From assembly GCF_000340565.2 (NCBI RefSeq), contig NZ_CP007203.1, positions 1,147,964 through 1,211,963 on the forward strand: a DNA stretch of 64,000 nt. Direction: 5' to 3'. A program made the position numbers and the translations under genes. The notes beneath the pieces are model-generated. The model saw only the letters and a list, made by a program, of their open reading frames with translations. It ran no database searches and was not told the origin of the DNA. This document shows positions 25,628 through 35,109 of the stretch, piece after piece. How positions within the stretch are numbered: the first letter of the stretch is position 1; every line of letters begins with the position of its first letter. The DNA is from Nodularia spumigena CCY9414 (GTDB lineage: Bacteria; Cyanobacteriota; Cyanobacteriia; Cyanobacteriales; Nostocaceae).

Positions 25628-26035
25628 TCATACCCCCCTCTCCTTAATAAGGAGAGGGGCTGGGGGTGAGGTTCTTAAATCTCGTATATACTGAACAATA
25701 CTTTCTAAAACACCAGACAAATTCCCATAAACATCATTATTAGTAAATCGAATAAACTTAATTCCTACTGATTCCATAAACTCTTGTCTTGCTTGATCAT
25801 ATTCAGCAGCACCATTTTGAAAATGACTATCACCATCAATTTCTATAGCTAATTTCAACTCAGCGCTGTAAAAATCTATAACAAACCTATCCACACTATA
25901 TTGTCTGCGAAACTTGCAGTTTTCCAATTGTCTATCTCTAATGTTATCCCAAATAAGCTTTTCAGCTTTGGTAATATTTTGGCGTAATAGTCGCCTTTTT
26001 TCTAGTTCAGTATTTTTGTTATAAAGTTTATTCAT
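25628..26035 (-). CDS. DUF559 domain nuclease-like protein (Vsr-related)
   Basis: The 135-aa protein shows the DUF559 pattern: LRQNITKAEKLIWDNIRDRQL, then KFRRQYSVDRFVIDFYSAELKLAIEIDGDSH, which holds the Asp and Glu-x-Asp residues of this Vsr/PD-(D/E)XK fold. Its last 13 residues (SPPAPLLIKERGV) are read from the palindromic repeat at 25629-25672, so a repeat has replaced or extended the native C-terminus. Such proteins often occur beside mobile repeats in cyanobacteria. Cellular role unknown. Confidence 0.85.
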   Translation of the reverse strand: MNKLYNKNTELEKRRLLRQNITKAEKLIWDNIRDRQLENCKFRRQYSVDRFVIDFYSAELKLAIEIDGDSHFQNGAAEYDQARQEFMESVGIKFIRFTNNDVYGNLSGVLESIVQYIRDLRTSPPAPLLIKERGV

Positions 26036-26052
26036 TAGTATCTTTAAATCGG

Positions 26053-26290
26053 GATAAATTCCAGTCCCCTCTCCTTACTAAGGAGAGGGTTAGGGTGAGG
26101 TTCTTGACTTTATATTAAATTTCAAAAAACCTCACCCCCAGCCCCTCTCCTTGTGAAGGAGAGGGGGGTATGATAAATTCCAGTCCCCTCTCCTTACTAA
26201 GGAGAGGGTTAGGGTGAGGTTCTTGACTTTATATTAAATTTCAAAGAACCTCACCCCCAGCCCCTCTCCTTGTGAAGGAGAGGGGGGTAT
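26053..26290. repeat. 119-bp tandem duplication of CTCTCCTT palindromes
   Basis: The unit at 26053-26171 recurs at 26172-26290 with one visible difference (AAAAAAC against AAAGAAC). Each unit holds two palindromes of the type CCCCTCTCCTT...AAGGAGAGG. A third related copy at 25629-25672 forms the end of the DUF559 gene. It lies right after the stop of metH. Confidence 0.92.
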
Positions 26291-26292
26291 GA

Positions 26293-29200
26293 TTAAGCGC
26301 TAAAGTACTTCGCTACTGGGTGATAAGCAATAATTGCCGTTGTAGACTGTTCTGGATAAATTTGCTCACTTTCATCCATATACAGATTAATTCTGTCAGC
26401 CTCCAACAACTCCAACTGCTTGTACTGGTCTTGAATATTCGGACAAGCCGGATAGCCAAAACTATACCGCGAACCTTGATATCGCTGCGCCAAAATATCC
26501 CGAATATTATCCGGTTCATCAGCACCAAAACCCAACTCCCGGCGAATTCTAGCGTGAGTCCATTCCGCTAACGCCTCAGCTACCTGCACAGCTAAACCGT
26601 GAAAATACAGATAATCTGTGTATTGATTATCAGCAAACAACTTTTGTGCAAACTCCGTCGCAATATCTCCCACAGTTACCGCCTGCATCGGGAACACATC
26701 AATTACCCCCGACTCCTTCGGCGCAAAGTAATCTGCAATACACAACCTTCTCAAAGACCTCTGCCGGGGAAACTCAAAACTGGCTCTTACCTTTGCGTCC
26801 TTGGCGACTTGGCGGTATGCGCTTCGCGCACGCTCCGCGAACGTCTCATAAACATACAACGTATTCCCCTCAGACTGACAGGGAAAATACCCATAAACCA
26901 CCTGCGGATGTAACAAATTTTCCTCAATTACCCGTTGCTTCCAACTCTCCAAAATCGGATAAACTGTCTCAGCCAAAAATGCCTGATATTCCTCCTTAGA
27001 CTGTTCCTTCGGCTTGCGAAACTGCCATTGTCCAGCAATCAAAGCTTGCAAATCCAAATGCCAAAGCACCTCTTCAATGGGAATATCGCCAGGCGTTAAT
27101 AACTGAGTTCCCCAGAAAGGCGGTGTAGGACGTTGAATATCTATCGCCACAGCTTCAGAACGGCGGGTATCAATGGGGACTGGAGTCTGGGCAGTGGGCG
27201 CTTCTTCCGTAATCACTTCGCTGGTAATTTCTGCTTCATCTGCGACGACTTCATCCAAAAATCCCTGTAAATCATCCCAGTTATTACCAGCCTTAGCTGG
27301 CATTAATTTATCCATGAAGTGTAAATCAGAAAAAGCATCCTTACCATAAACCACCTTACCTTTATAGGTGTTTTGGCAATCTTGATGCACAAACTTAGGA
27401 GTTAACGCCGCACCACCTAGAATTACCGGAACGGTAATTCCTTTTTCGTTAAACGCTTGCAAATTATCCTTCATAAAAGCGGTGGACTTGACCAACAACC
27501 CACTCATGGCAATACAATCAGCTTTATGCTCTTCGTAAGCTTGGATAATATTTTCCACCGGCTGCTTAATACCCAGATTAATCACCCTGTAGCCGTTGTT
27601 AGTGAGGATAATATCCACCAAGTTTTTACCAATATCATGGACATCACCTTTTACCGTCGCAATGATAAAGGTTCCCTTGCCATTACTGTCAGTTTCTGAC
27701 TTTTCCATGAATGGTTCTAAATATGCAACCGCCGTTTTCATGGTTTCCGCAGACTGTAAAACAAAGGGTAGTTGCATTTGCCCTGAACCGAATAGTTCCC
27801 CCACAACTTTCATCCCATCCAGGAGAAATGTGTTGATAATCTGTAAGGGCGGATACTGTTCTAAAGCTGTTGTCAGGAGTTTCTCTAAACCAATGCGTTC
27901 GCCGTCGATGATGTGCCGCTTGAGGCGTTCTTCTAGGGGGAGACTTTCATCAACACCTTTGTCGCGTTTGGTTGTTACCCCTTCAAATAAGGTGGTAAGT
28001 TCTCCTAAAGGATCATAAACGCAGACATCACCATCAAATTTTCGGCGGTCATAAATCAGGTCAAGGCAAACTTTTTGATGCTTTTCTTCAATTTTAGATA
28101 GCGGTAAAATTTTGTTAGGGCTGACAATGGCGGCATCCATTCCGGCTTGCATGGCTTCATGCAAAAACATGGAGTTCAGCACAACTCTGGATGCAGGATT
28201 TAAACCAAAGGAAATATTCGATATCCCCAATATTACATGACATCCGGGTAATTCTTGGCGAATGCGTCGAATTGATTCAACGGTGGCTTTACCATTGGCT
28301 CGGTCTTCTTCAATACCAGTGGAAATAGGGAGAGCTAAGGTATCAAAGAATATCTCTGTGGGCGGGATACCATGTTCTACAGCTTGACGATAGGCGCGTT
28401 GGGCAATTTGAAATTTTCTCTCGGCTGTCCGTGCCATCCCATCTTCATCGATAGTCCCAATGACTATACCAGCGCCGTGTGTTTTCGCTAAGTCCAGGAC
28501 TTTCAGAAAACGTGGTTCGCCGTCTTCGTAGTTGGTAGAGTTGAGCAAACATTTACCACCGGCTACCTTTAAACCCGCCTCCATTTTTTCCCATTCTGTG
28601 GAGTCAAGCATTAAGGGCAGTGTAACATTATTCACAATGCGCGAAACCAGTTCGTGCATATCTCGCACACCGTTACGTCCCACATAATCGACGTTGACAT
28701 CTAGAATGTGTGCGCCTTCTTTGACTTGCGCCCTGGCCATGGACACTAAGCCGTCCCAGTCTTCTGCATTCAGCAAATCACGACACTTTTTGGAACCACT
28801 GGCGTTAAGACGTTCCCCGACGATTAAGAAGGAGTTATCTTGGTCGTAAGGCTGAGTAGAATAAATTGATGCTGCGGCTGGTTCTAAACTATGCTGTCTG
28901 ATTTTTGGCTTCAGCGTTTTGGAAATTTCTGCTAATTGTTGAATGTGTTCTGGACGTGTCCCACAGCAACCCCCAATCACTTGGACACCCAAATCTTCAA
29001 CAAAGTGCATTAACGCCATGCGTAATTCCATTGGTGTCAGGCGGTAATGTGCTTGTCCGCCGACGTTCTCTGGTAAACCTGCGTTGGGTATACACGAAAC
29101 TATGAATGGTGAATGTTCGGAAAGATATTTGATGTGCGGTTTCATCAAGTCTGGGCCTGTGGCACAGTTTAAACCGAGGATATCTATGGGATATGGGGCT

Positions 29201-29847
29201 AATATTGTCAGGACAGCGTTGATTTCTGAACCGACTAGCATTGTACCCATGCTTTCCATTGTTACAGATACCATTAATGGGCGGCGATCGCCTTTTTTGG
29301 CAAAAACTTCTTCTATACCATTCAATGCGGCTTTGATTTGCAGCACGTCTTGGCAAGTTTCTACGAGGAATAAATCCACACCACCATCAAATAGGGCTTC
29401 GGCTTGTTCGGCGAAGTTGGCTTTGAGGGTGTCAAAGTCAATATGTCCCAAGGTGGGGAGTTTGGTTGTGGGTCCGAGGGAACCGGCGACAAATCTCGGT
29501 TTTTCTGGGGTAGAAAATTCGGCGGCGACGCGCTTGGCTATTTCTACGGCTGTTTTGTTGAGATAATAGGTTTGGTCTGCTAGGTCATATTCTGCTAAGA
29601 CTATGGATGTCGCGCCGAAGGTGTCGGTTTCGATGACATCAGCACCGGCGGCGAGAAAGTCTCGGTGAACTTTGGCGACGGCTTCGGGGTTGGTATGGAC
29701 GAGGTATTCGTTACAGCCTTCGTATTGTGGACCGCCGAAATCTTCAGCTGTGAGGTTTTGGCTTTGCAGGTTGGTTCCCATCGCACCGTCAAAGACGATG
29801 ACTGGGCGATTTGGACTATGTAAATGTTCTAGGAACGGATGGGTCAT
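26293..29847 (-). CDS. metH: Cobalamin-dependent methionine synthase
   Basis: The 1184-aa enzyme transfers methyl from methyltetrahydrofolate to homocysteine through B12. The homocysteine domain is at 1-330 with zinc cysteines in GLNCATGP and [11 protein letters not shown]. The pterin domain follows ([11 protein letters not shown]). The cap and B12 domain carries [10 protein letters not shown], whose His coordinates cobalt. The reactivation domain lies at the C-terminus. An internal stretch in the reactivation domain ([19 protein letters not shown]) is encoded by repetitive palindromic DNA at about 26785-26850, apparently inserted in frame. No riboswitch is obvious upstream. Confidence 0.97.
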   Translation of the reverse strand: MTHPFLEHLHSPNRPVIVFDGAMGTNLQSQNLTAEDFGGPQYEGCNEYLVHTNPEAVAKVHRDFLAAGADVIETDTFGATSIVLAEYDLADQTYYLNKTAVEIAKRVAAEFSTPEKPRFVAGSLGPTTKLPTLGHIDFDTLKANFAEQAEALFDGGVDLFLVETCQDVLQIKAALNGIEEVFAKKGDRRPLMVSVTMESMGTMLVGSEINAVLTILAPYPIDILGLNCATGPDLMKPHIKYLSEHSPFIVSCIPNAGLPENVGGQAHYRLTPMELRMALMHFVEDLGVQVIGGCCGTRPEHIQQLAEISKTLKPKIRQHSLEPAAASIYSTQPYDQDNSFLIVGERLNASGSKKCRDLLNAEDWDGLVSMARAQVKEGAHILDVNVDYVGRNGVRDMHELVSRIVNNVTLPLMLDSTEWEKMEAGLKVAGGKCLLNSTNYEDGEPRFLKVLDLAKTHGAGIVIGTIDEDGMARTAERKFQIAQRAYRQAVEHGIPPTEIFFDTLALPISTGIEEDRANGKATVESIRRIRQELPGCHVILGISNISFGLNPASRVVLNSMFLHEAMQAGMDAAIVSPNKILPLSKIEEKHQKVCLDLIYDRRKFDGDVCVYDPLGELTTLFEGVTTKRDKGVDESLPLEERLKRHIIDGERIGLEKLLTTALEQYPPLQIINTFLLDGMKVVGELFGSGQMQLPFVLQSAETMKTAVAYLEPFMEKSETDSNGKGTFIIATVKGDVHDIGKNLVDIILTNNGYRVINLGIKQPVENIIQAYEEHKADCIAMSGLLVKSTAFMKDNLQAFNEKGITVPVILGGAALTPKFVHQDCQNTYKGKVVYGKDAFSDLHFMDKLMPAKAGNNWDDLQGFLDEVVADEAEITSEVITEEAPTAQTPVPIDTRRSEAVAIDIQRPTPPFWGTQLLTPGDIPIEEVLWHLDLQALIAGQWQFRKPKEQSKEEYQAFLAETVYPILESWKQRVIEENLLHPQVVYGYFPCQSEGNTLYVYETFAERARSAYRQVAKDAKVRASFEFPRQRSLRRLCIADYFAPKESGVIDVFPMQAVTVGDIATEFAQKLFADNQYTDYLYFHGLAVQVAEALAEWTHARIRRELGFGADEPDNIRDILAQRYQGSRYSFGYPACPNIQDQYKQLELLEADRINLYMDESEQIYPEQSTTAIIAYHPVAKYFSA
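26785..26850. repeat. Palindromic repeat inserted in frame within metH
   Basis: The DNA has a CTTTGCGTCCTTGGCG-type repeat followed by GCGCTTCGCGCACGCTCCGC, both resembling intergenic repeats elsewhere in the window (31480-31500, 32380-32400, 55570-55600). Here they stay open in the metH frame in a variable loop before the conserved [16 protein letters not shown]. Confidence 0.65.
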
Positions 29848-29975
29848 ATTTTCCTACATCGGTCTTGTAGTTTTCTATTTTATTATTTTCCCAAATTGTC
29901 GGCGTTTTATGAGGGTTGGGTGGATTTGTGTCACGCAGAGGCGCAGAGGCGCGGAGAAGAGGAGTTGAGAAGAGT

Positions 29976-31337
29976 TTATTTGAAGATGAGGTCTAAGCGC
30001 TGTTGGGTGATTTTTAGGGCTTCTGCTGGGGTGTTTTGACTGAGTAAGACTGATTCTATGGCTCGGCCTAAGCTGTCGGATATGCGATTATAACCGGGAA
30101 AGATGGGTCGCGATCGCCCATATTTGGCTTGTTCTAAAAATACTTGCACTGGTGGCAGTTTCTTGACAAATTCTTGATATTGTGCATCTTGGCGAGATTT
30201 GATGTTAATTGGTAAGTAGCCTGTTCCTAATGCTAGTTCTGTCTGAAATTCTGCACTCATGGCATACTCGGCAAAGGTGAAGGCGGCTTTTTCTCGTTCT
30301 GGTGTGGTTTTGAATAAGAATAAATTTTCACCACCGACGCTGGTCGCAGGTTCTTGATTAACGGGAATGGGAAACACCCCAAAATCTACGCCACTCTCGG
30401 TAAATTCTCCCAGACTCCAGGGGCCTGTGACTTGCATGGCGACGTTACCAGCAATTAAATCACCTGTTTCGTAGCCTCTCTCGGGGCTGGATAACATGGC
30501 GGAACCATCTTCAATTAGATTACGCCAAAATTGCAAAGCTGCGATCGCACCGGGATTATTTTGTAACATTACGGCTGATGCCTTCTCTGCTTCCCCTTTG
30601 ACTAATTCGCCACCGCTACTCCACATAAATGGTAGCCAGGTAAAGACTGTAAATTCTCCTTTCCCTAATGGCAAAAACATTCCATACTGATTTATGCGAC
30701 CATCGCCATTGGTATCACGAGTTAATTTTTTGGCAACTTCCCGAAATTGTTCCCAAGTCCTCGGTAATTCGGTAATGCCGGCGGCTTTAAATAAACTGGG
30801 ACGGTAATAGACAGCGACATTATTGGTCGCAAATGGCAAAGACCAAATTTGACCCTGGTATTCCATTGACTCAAATAAAGCAGGGTCAATTTCGGCTTTA
30901 ACAGGAGAATTATTCAGCTTTTCGTCTAAAGGAATTAAAGCTTGTAGTTCGACTAATTGACCAGCAATGGTGGGGTTATACCATAATAAATCCGGCGGCG
31001 CATTGCCCACAACTGCGGCTAAAATTTTCGGCGTTTGCTGGTCTTGTTGTCCAGCATAAAGAGATTCGACTTGAATTTTCGGATGAGTTTGATTAAATTT
31101 ATCTACAAGCTTTTGTAAAACATCTCGATTGGGTGGAGGATTTACACCTTGCCATAAAGTCAGATTAATTACGCCTGTTTCTGCTGTCCGCAGAGTCTGG
31201 CATCCACCTAAAGCTAGTATGCCCACTAGCAGTAACAGCAGTAAACTTTTAAAGTAGTACTGCACGTTTTTTCTTTTTCTCCTATATTTCTGGGGTATGA
31301 AAAAAAGCCGTGCATTATGTCTCATAAGGTATTGCAC
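29976..31337 (-). CDS. Sugar ABC transporter substrate-binding lipoprotein
   Basis: The protein is a family-1 extracellular solute-binding protein (TLWQGVNPPPNRDVLQKLVDKFNQTHPKIQVE, later YGMFLPLGKGEFTVFTWLPFMWSSGGE). A lipoprotein signal with the lipobox LGGC (about residue 43-46) follows a poly-Leu core. The 453-aa frame is probably too long at its 5' end. A GTG codon at Val25, just before QYYFKSLLLLLLVG, gives a normal signal peptide and is the likelier start (about 31265). No permease or ATPase genes are adjacent, so it may share transport subunits encoded elsewhere. The substrate is probably a sugar or polyol. Confidence 0.9.
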   Translation of the reverse strand: MQYLMRHNARLFFIPQKYRRKRKNVQYYFKSLLLLLLVGILALGGCQTLRTAETGVINLTLWQGVNPPPNRDVLQKLVDKFNQTHPKIQVESLYAGQQDQQTPKILAAVVGNAPPDLLWYNPTIAGQLVELQALIPLDEKLNNSPVKAEIDPALFESMEYQGQIWSLPFATNNVAVYYRPSLFKAAGITELPRTWEQFREVAKKLTRDTNGDGRINQYGMFLPLGKGEFTVFTWLPFMWSSGGELVKGEAEKASAVMLQNNPGAIAALQFWRNLIEDGSAMLSSPERGYETGDLIAGNVAMQVTGPWSLGEFTESGVDFGVFPIPVNQEPATSVGGENLFLFKTTPEREKAAFTFAEYAMSAEFQTELALGTGYLPINIKSRQDAQYQEFVKKLPPVQVFLEQAKYGRSRPIFPGYNRISDSLGRAIESVLLSQNTPAEALKITQQRLDLIFK

Positions 31338-31358
31338 AATTGAGGTGATTTTTATACA

Positions 31359-31527
31359 TAGGACTTACGCAAGAACTCTCTGAAACCTTCTTAACTTCGT
31401 GTCCTTCTCCCTTGGCGCTAGCCTCTCCCTTTGGGAGAAGGGGAGAGGCTAGCGCCAACGTGTCCTTCTCCCAAGGGGAGACGCTTCGCGAACGTGGTTC
31501 GTTTTTCCATAATTTTGCGTAAGTCCT
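31359..31527. mobile_element. MITE-like element with 13-bp terminal inverted repeats and a nested palindrome
   Basis: AGGACTTACGCAA (31360-31372) and its exact complement (31515-31527) bound about 168 bp without coding capacity. Inside lies a second palindrome, GGCGCTAGCCTCTCCC with its complement at about 31415-31456, plus a CTTCGCGAACG repeat. A small element carrying another repeat insertion is the simplest reading. A target duplication is not clear. Confidence 0.7.
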
Positions 31528-31613
31528 GATACAGTTCAATAGGCTGTCCTTTGCATCTAAGCAAAAACTATGTATATCCTAAACTTTGAAGGAAGGGTTA
31601 ATCATTTGAGATT

Positions 31614-32369
31614 ATGGCAGGACACAGTAAATGGGCTAATATTAAGCGCCAGAAGGCGGTAGTAGATGCCAAAAAGGGCAAGACTTTCGCGCAGTTGTCT
31701 AGGGCAATTATTATTGCTGCTAGAAGTGGTGTACCAGACCCAAATTTAAATTTTCAGCTACGTACAGCCATTGATAAGGCTAAGGCGGCTGATATTCCTA
31801 ATGATAATATTGAACGGGCGATCGCTAAAGGGGCAGGAACTTTTGGCGGTGATGGTGCTAGTTTTGAGGCTATTCGCTATGAGGGTTATGGCCCTGGTGG
31901 TGTGGCTATTTTAATTGAAGCCCTGACTGATAATCGTAATCGCACGGCGGCTGATTTACGCGGGGCTTTTAGTAAATTTGGCGGAAATCTGGGTGAAACG
32001 GGTTGCGTTAGCTGGATGTTTGACCAAAAGGGTGTGTGTGTGGTTTCTGGGGTGGAGGATGAAGACCAGCTTTTGGAAGCATCTCTGGAAGGTGGGGCTG
32101 AGTTTTATGAGATGTCTGAGGATGATATGGCTGAGGTGTTTACTCAGGTGTCAAATTTGGAGGTTCTCGGTCAGAGGTTGAGGGATACGGGTTTTCAGGT
32201 GAATGATATAGAGTTACGCTGGATTCCTCGTAATTATATTGAGGTTGTTGATTTTGAGCAAGGGCGATCGCTTCTCAAGTTAATTGATTCTCTTGAGGGG
32301 TTGGATGATGTCCAGAATGTGACTGCTAATTTTGATATGTCGGATAGTGTTTTGGAGTTGTTGGTTTAG
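31614..32369 (+). CDS. YebC/PmpR family DNA-binding regulator / translation factor
   Basis: The 251-aa protein begins with the invariant MAGHSKWANIKRQKAVVDAKKGKTF and contains NVEFQ-type GYGPGGVAILIEALTDNRNRTAADLR, both hallmarks of the YebC/TACO1 family. Members bind DNA as regulators and some help ribosomes at poly-proline stretches. The length is normal and it is a stand-alone gene. Which role dominates in cyanobacteria is not known to me. Confidence 0.95.
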   Translation: MAGHSKWANIKRQKAVVDAKKGKTFAQLSRAIIIAARSGVPDPNLNFQLRTAIDKAKAADIPNDNIERAIAKGAGTFGGDGASFEAIRYEGYGPGGVAILIEALTDNRNRTAADLRGAFSKFGGNLGETGCVSWMFDQKGVCVVSGVEDEDQLLEASLEGGAEFYEMSEDDMAEVFTQVSNLEVLGQRLRDTGFQVNDIELRWIPRNYIEVVDFEQGRSLLKLIDSLEGLDDVQNVTANFDMSDSVLELLV

Positions 32370-32436
32370 GAGGAACGAACCACGAAGGACGCAAAGTACA
32401 CGAAGGAAGAAGGATGAAGGAAGAAGAAAGAAGGTA

Positions 32437-32466
32437 ATATTACGAATTACGAATTACGAATTATTT
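32437..32466. repeat. TTACGAA heptamer repeats
   Basis: Three to four copies of ACGAATT lie between the ends of yebC and the ABC exporter. The same unit recurs at 55645-55667. Confidence 0.8.
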
Positions 32467-34272
32467 ATAGCCCGCAGCTTGCAAATTAAACAATTTGGCG
32501 TAACGTCCTCCTGTCTTTAATAATTCTTCGTGGGTTCCCTGTTCTGCAATTTTGCCTTCTTCGATAACGGCAATTTTGTCGGCCATTCTGACTGTGGAGA
32601 AGCGGTGAGAAATTAAAAATACCATCTGATTTTGCGTCAGTGTGCGAAAATGATTGAATATATTAAACTCGGCTTGAGCATCCATTGCTGATGTTGGTTC
32701 GTCTAATACTAAAATATCTGCTTTTGTTCGCATAAATGCACGGGCTAAGGCGATTTTTTGCCACTGTCCCCCGGAAAGTTCTTGTCCACTTTTGAACCAA
32801 CGCCCTAGTTGAGTTTGGAAGGTTTGCGGTAGTTTCTCTATGAAGGGTTGCGCCATGCCTTTTTCGGCGGCTATTTCCCAGCGATGTTTGTCTGCTAAAT
32901 GTTCTACGTCGCCGACTCCAATATTTTCCCCGACGGTGAATTGATAACGCACAAAGTTCTGGAAAATTACCCCAATGCGTTGACGCAATACGTCTACATC
33001 CCATTCTTGCAAGTCTAAGCCGTCTAAATAAATCCTTCCTGCATCTGGGGTGTAAAGTCGAGTGAGTAATTTAATTAAGGTGGTTTTACCTGAACCATTT
33101 TCACCGACAATGGCTAGTTTTTCTCCCGGTTTTAAATGTAGAGAAATATCTGTTAATGCAGTTTGAGAACTTCCAGGATAAGTAAATGATACGTTCTCAA
33201 ATCGAATTCCATCTTCCGGGTTTATCCCTCTGGTTGCATTACCCCAAGATTTGGGAACTTCTTCTTCTAAGAAATCGTAGAGGTTGGATAAATATAAGTT
33301 GTCTTCATACATTCCGCCAATTGAAGTTAGGGCATTAGAAAATGTAGACTGTCCTTGGCGAAATACGGTGAGATACATTGTCATATCTCCTAAAGAAATC
33401 CTACCCATTGCTGTTTCAACGACTATCCAAGCGTAAGCTAAGTAAAAAGCCGCCGTACTCACTAAACTCAACAGATATCCCCACAAACCCCGCCGCAAAG
33501 TTAAATCTCTATCTTCACTATATAGTTGACGAAATAGGTTGCGGTAACGTTCTAGCAGGGTTTCGCCTAGTTGGTAAAGTTTGACTTCTGTGGCGTAGTC
33601 TTCTCTGGCTAGTAAGCTTTCGATATATTGCTGTTGACGGCTTTCTGGGGCGCGCCAACTAAATAAACGAAAGGCTTGTCCAGCAAATTTGGTTTCGGCA
33701 ATAAAGGAGGGCATCGCTGCTAAAATTAATACTATGACTGCCCAAGCTGAGAAATTGATTAATAAAATGCCGTAGGTGACTAGGGAAAGGGCGTTTTGTA
33801 CTAAGCCAAAGGTGCGATTTACTAAGGAAAGGGGACGCACTGAGGCTTCGCGCCGGGCGTTTGTCAGTTTGTCATAAAATTCGGAATCTTCAAATTGGCG
33901 TAAATCTAATGTCAGGGCTTTTTCTAATATCAGTACATTTACTTTTTGCCCTAGTAGCACCCGTAACAAGGATTGGCAAATAGAAATACCTCGTTGACTA
34001 CCGGCGAGGAGGGCGATCGCCACTGCTTCTAAACCCACATATAATAAAGGTTGGGTAATATTGCCATCATTGACTTGAGCCGCCAAAACCACAGCATCTA
34101 CAATTAATTTGCCAATGTAGGCGATCGCAGCTGGTAAAAGACCCGCAACTAAAGTTAAAGTAGCAAGAATAATGGTCAAAATCTGGCTAGTATTCCACAC
34201 TAAGCTAATAGCCCGTCCGCTATAGCGAAAAACCGCCAATGACTGACGCAGAGTGTTTCTTATTTTTTTCAT
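32461..34272 (-). CDS. ABC exporter, fused permease-ATPase
   Basis: The N-terminal half holds six membrane helices (type IV exporter). The C-terminal half holds an ATPase with Walker A VGENGSGKTT, signature LSGGQWQK and Walker B ILVLDEPTSAMD. The SGGQWQK signature fits exporters of the lipid, peptide or multidrug type. I set the start at the ATG giving MKKIRNTLRQ (34272, 603 aa). The longer frame to 34359 would overlap the divergent Tab2 gene by 60 bp, and its extra residues are not exporter-like. Substrate unknown. Confidence 0.9.
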   Translation of the reverse strand: MKKIRNTLRQSLAVFRYSGRAISLVWNTSQILTIILATLTLVAGLLPAAIAYIGKLIVDAVVLAAQVNDGNITQPLLYVGLEAVAIALLAGSQRGISICQSLLRVLLGQKVNVLILEKALTLDLRQFEDSEFYDKLTNARREASVRPLSLVNRTFGLVQNALSLVTYGILLINFSAWAVIVLILAAMPSFIAETKFAGQAFRLFSWRAPESRQQQYIESLLAREDYATEVKLYQLGETLLERYRNLFRQLYSEDRDLTLRRGLWGYLLSLVSTAAFYLAYAWIVVETAMGRISLGDMTMYLTVFRQGQSTFSNALTSIGGMYEDNLYLSNLYDFLEEEVPKSWGNATRGINPEDGIRFENVSFTYPGSSQTALTDISLHLKPGEKLAIVGENGSGKTTLIKLLTRLYTPDAGRIYLDGLDLQEWDVDVLRQRIGVIFQNFVRYQFTVGENIGVGDVEHLADKHRWEIAAEKGMAQPFIEKLPQTFQTQLGRWFKSGQELSGGQWQKIALARAFMRTKADILVLDEPTSAMDAQAEFNIFNHFRTLTQNQMVFLISHRFSTVRMADKIAVIEEGKIAEQGTHEELLKTGGRYAKLFNLQAAGYK

Positions 34273-34299
34273 GCTTATATTTATACTGATTCTTATAAA

Positions 34300-35097
34300 A
34301 TGATCAAAATTTGGCAAGTTGACTTTTATCGTCGTCCGGTGCAGGATAAATCTGGACAAATTCTCTGGGAATTGCTGATTTGTGACGCAACACGTAGCTT
34401 TGAATATACAGCCACCTGTCCCCAGTCAGCAGCCAACTCTCATTGGCTTGCGACTCAAATTCAGTTAGCAGATAATGACAACTTACCAGATACTATTCAG
34501 GTATTTCGTCCCCAGTCTTTGAGTTTAATTCAAGCAGCTGCAAACAACTTAGATATTGATGTTGAACCTACCCGCTACACTTTGGCATTAAAACAGTGGT
34601 TAGAAGAAAAGCAATATCCCTTAGCGCTGGATAAACCACCCCCAACACCATTACCCGAAAACCTCTGGGGGGAAGAGTGGCGATTTGCTACACTCTCAGC
34701 CGGCGAACTCGCGGATGTGTTTGCACAACGCCAGATACCGATTGTATCTATACCAGAGTTTTTGAAACCGATAAATCTGGGTTTAGCATCCACAGTCCCC
34801 GTTCCTGGTGTCATTATCTATGGTGGCAGAAAATCGATGTATTTAGCGCGATGGTTAGAACAAGCACAGCCATTTACGTTAAATTACATAGCTGGCGAAC
34901 CAAATGGTTTAATATTAGAAGCTGGTTTAGTTGATAGGTGGATTGTGGCGACCTTTGAAGATGCAGAGGTTGAAGCTGCTGCGAAAGTTTATCAACAGCG
35001 TCAACAACAAAGCCAAGGATTGCATTTTTTGTTAGTTCAACCAGATGATTCCGGAATGACTTATACAGGCTTTTGGTTATTAAGGGCGGAAATATAG
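34300..35097 (+). CDS. Tab2/Atab2 family RNA-binding protein
   Basis: The 265-aa protein matches the Tab2 family by IWQVDFYRRP and the end GLHFLLVQPDDSGMTYTGFWLLR. In algae and plants Tab2 binds the psaB leader and is needed for photosystem I translation. The cyanobacterial protein is thought to act on photosystem mRNAs as well. It is divergent from the ABC exporter, with 27 bp between starts, so promoters must overlap. Confidence 0.92.
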   Translation: MIKIWQVDFYRRPVQDKSGQILWELLICDATRSFEYTATCPQSAANSHWLATQIQLADNDNLPDTIQVFRPQSLSLIQAAANNLDIDVEPTRYTLALKQWLEEKQYPLALDKPPPTPLPENLWGEEWRFATLSAGELADVFAQRQIPIVSIPEFLKPINLGLASTVPVPGVIIYGGRKSMYLARWLEQAQPFTLNYIAGEPNGLILEAGLVDRWIVATFEDAEVEAAAKVYQQRQQQSQGLHFLLVQPDDSGMTYTGFWLLRAEI

Positions 35098-35109
35098 TTC
35101 TAAAATTTG

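Noticed and set aside
29084-29566. Plus-strand frame of 160 aa inside metH
   Set aside because: It is an antisense shadow of the homocysteine-binding domain of MetH.
34273-34359. Longer start for the ABC exporter
   Set aside because: It would overlap the divergent Tab2 coding region, and the residues are not typical of exporter N-termini.
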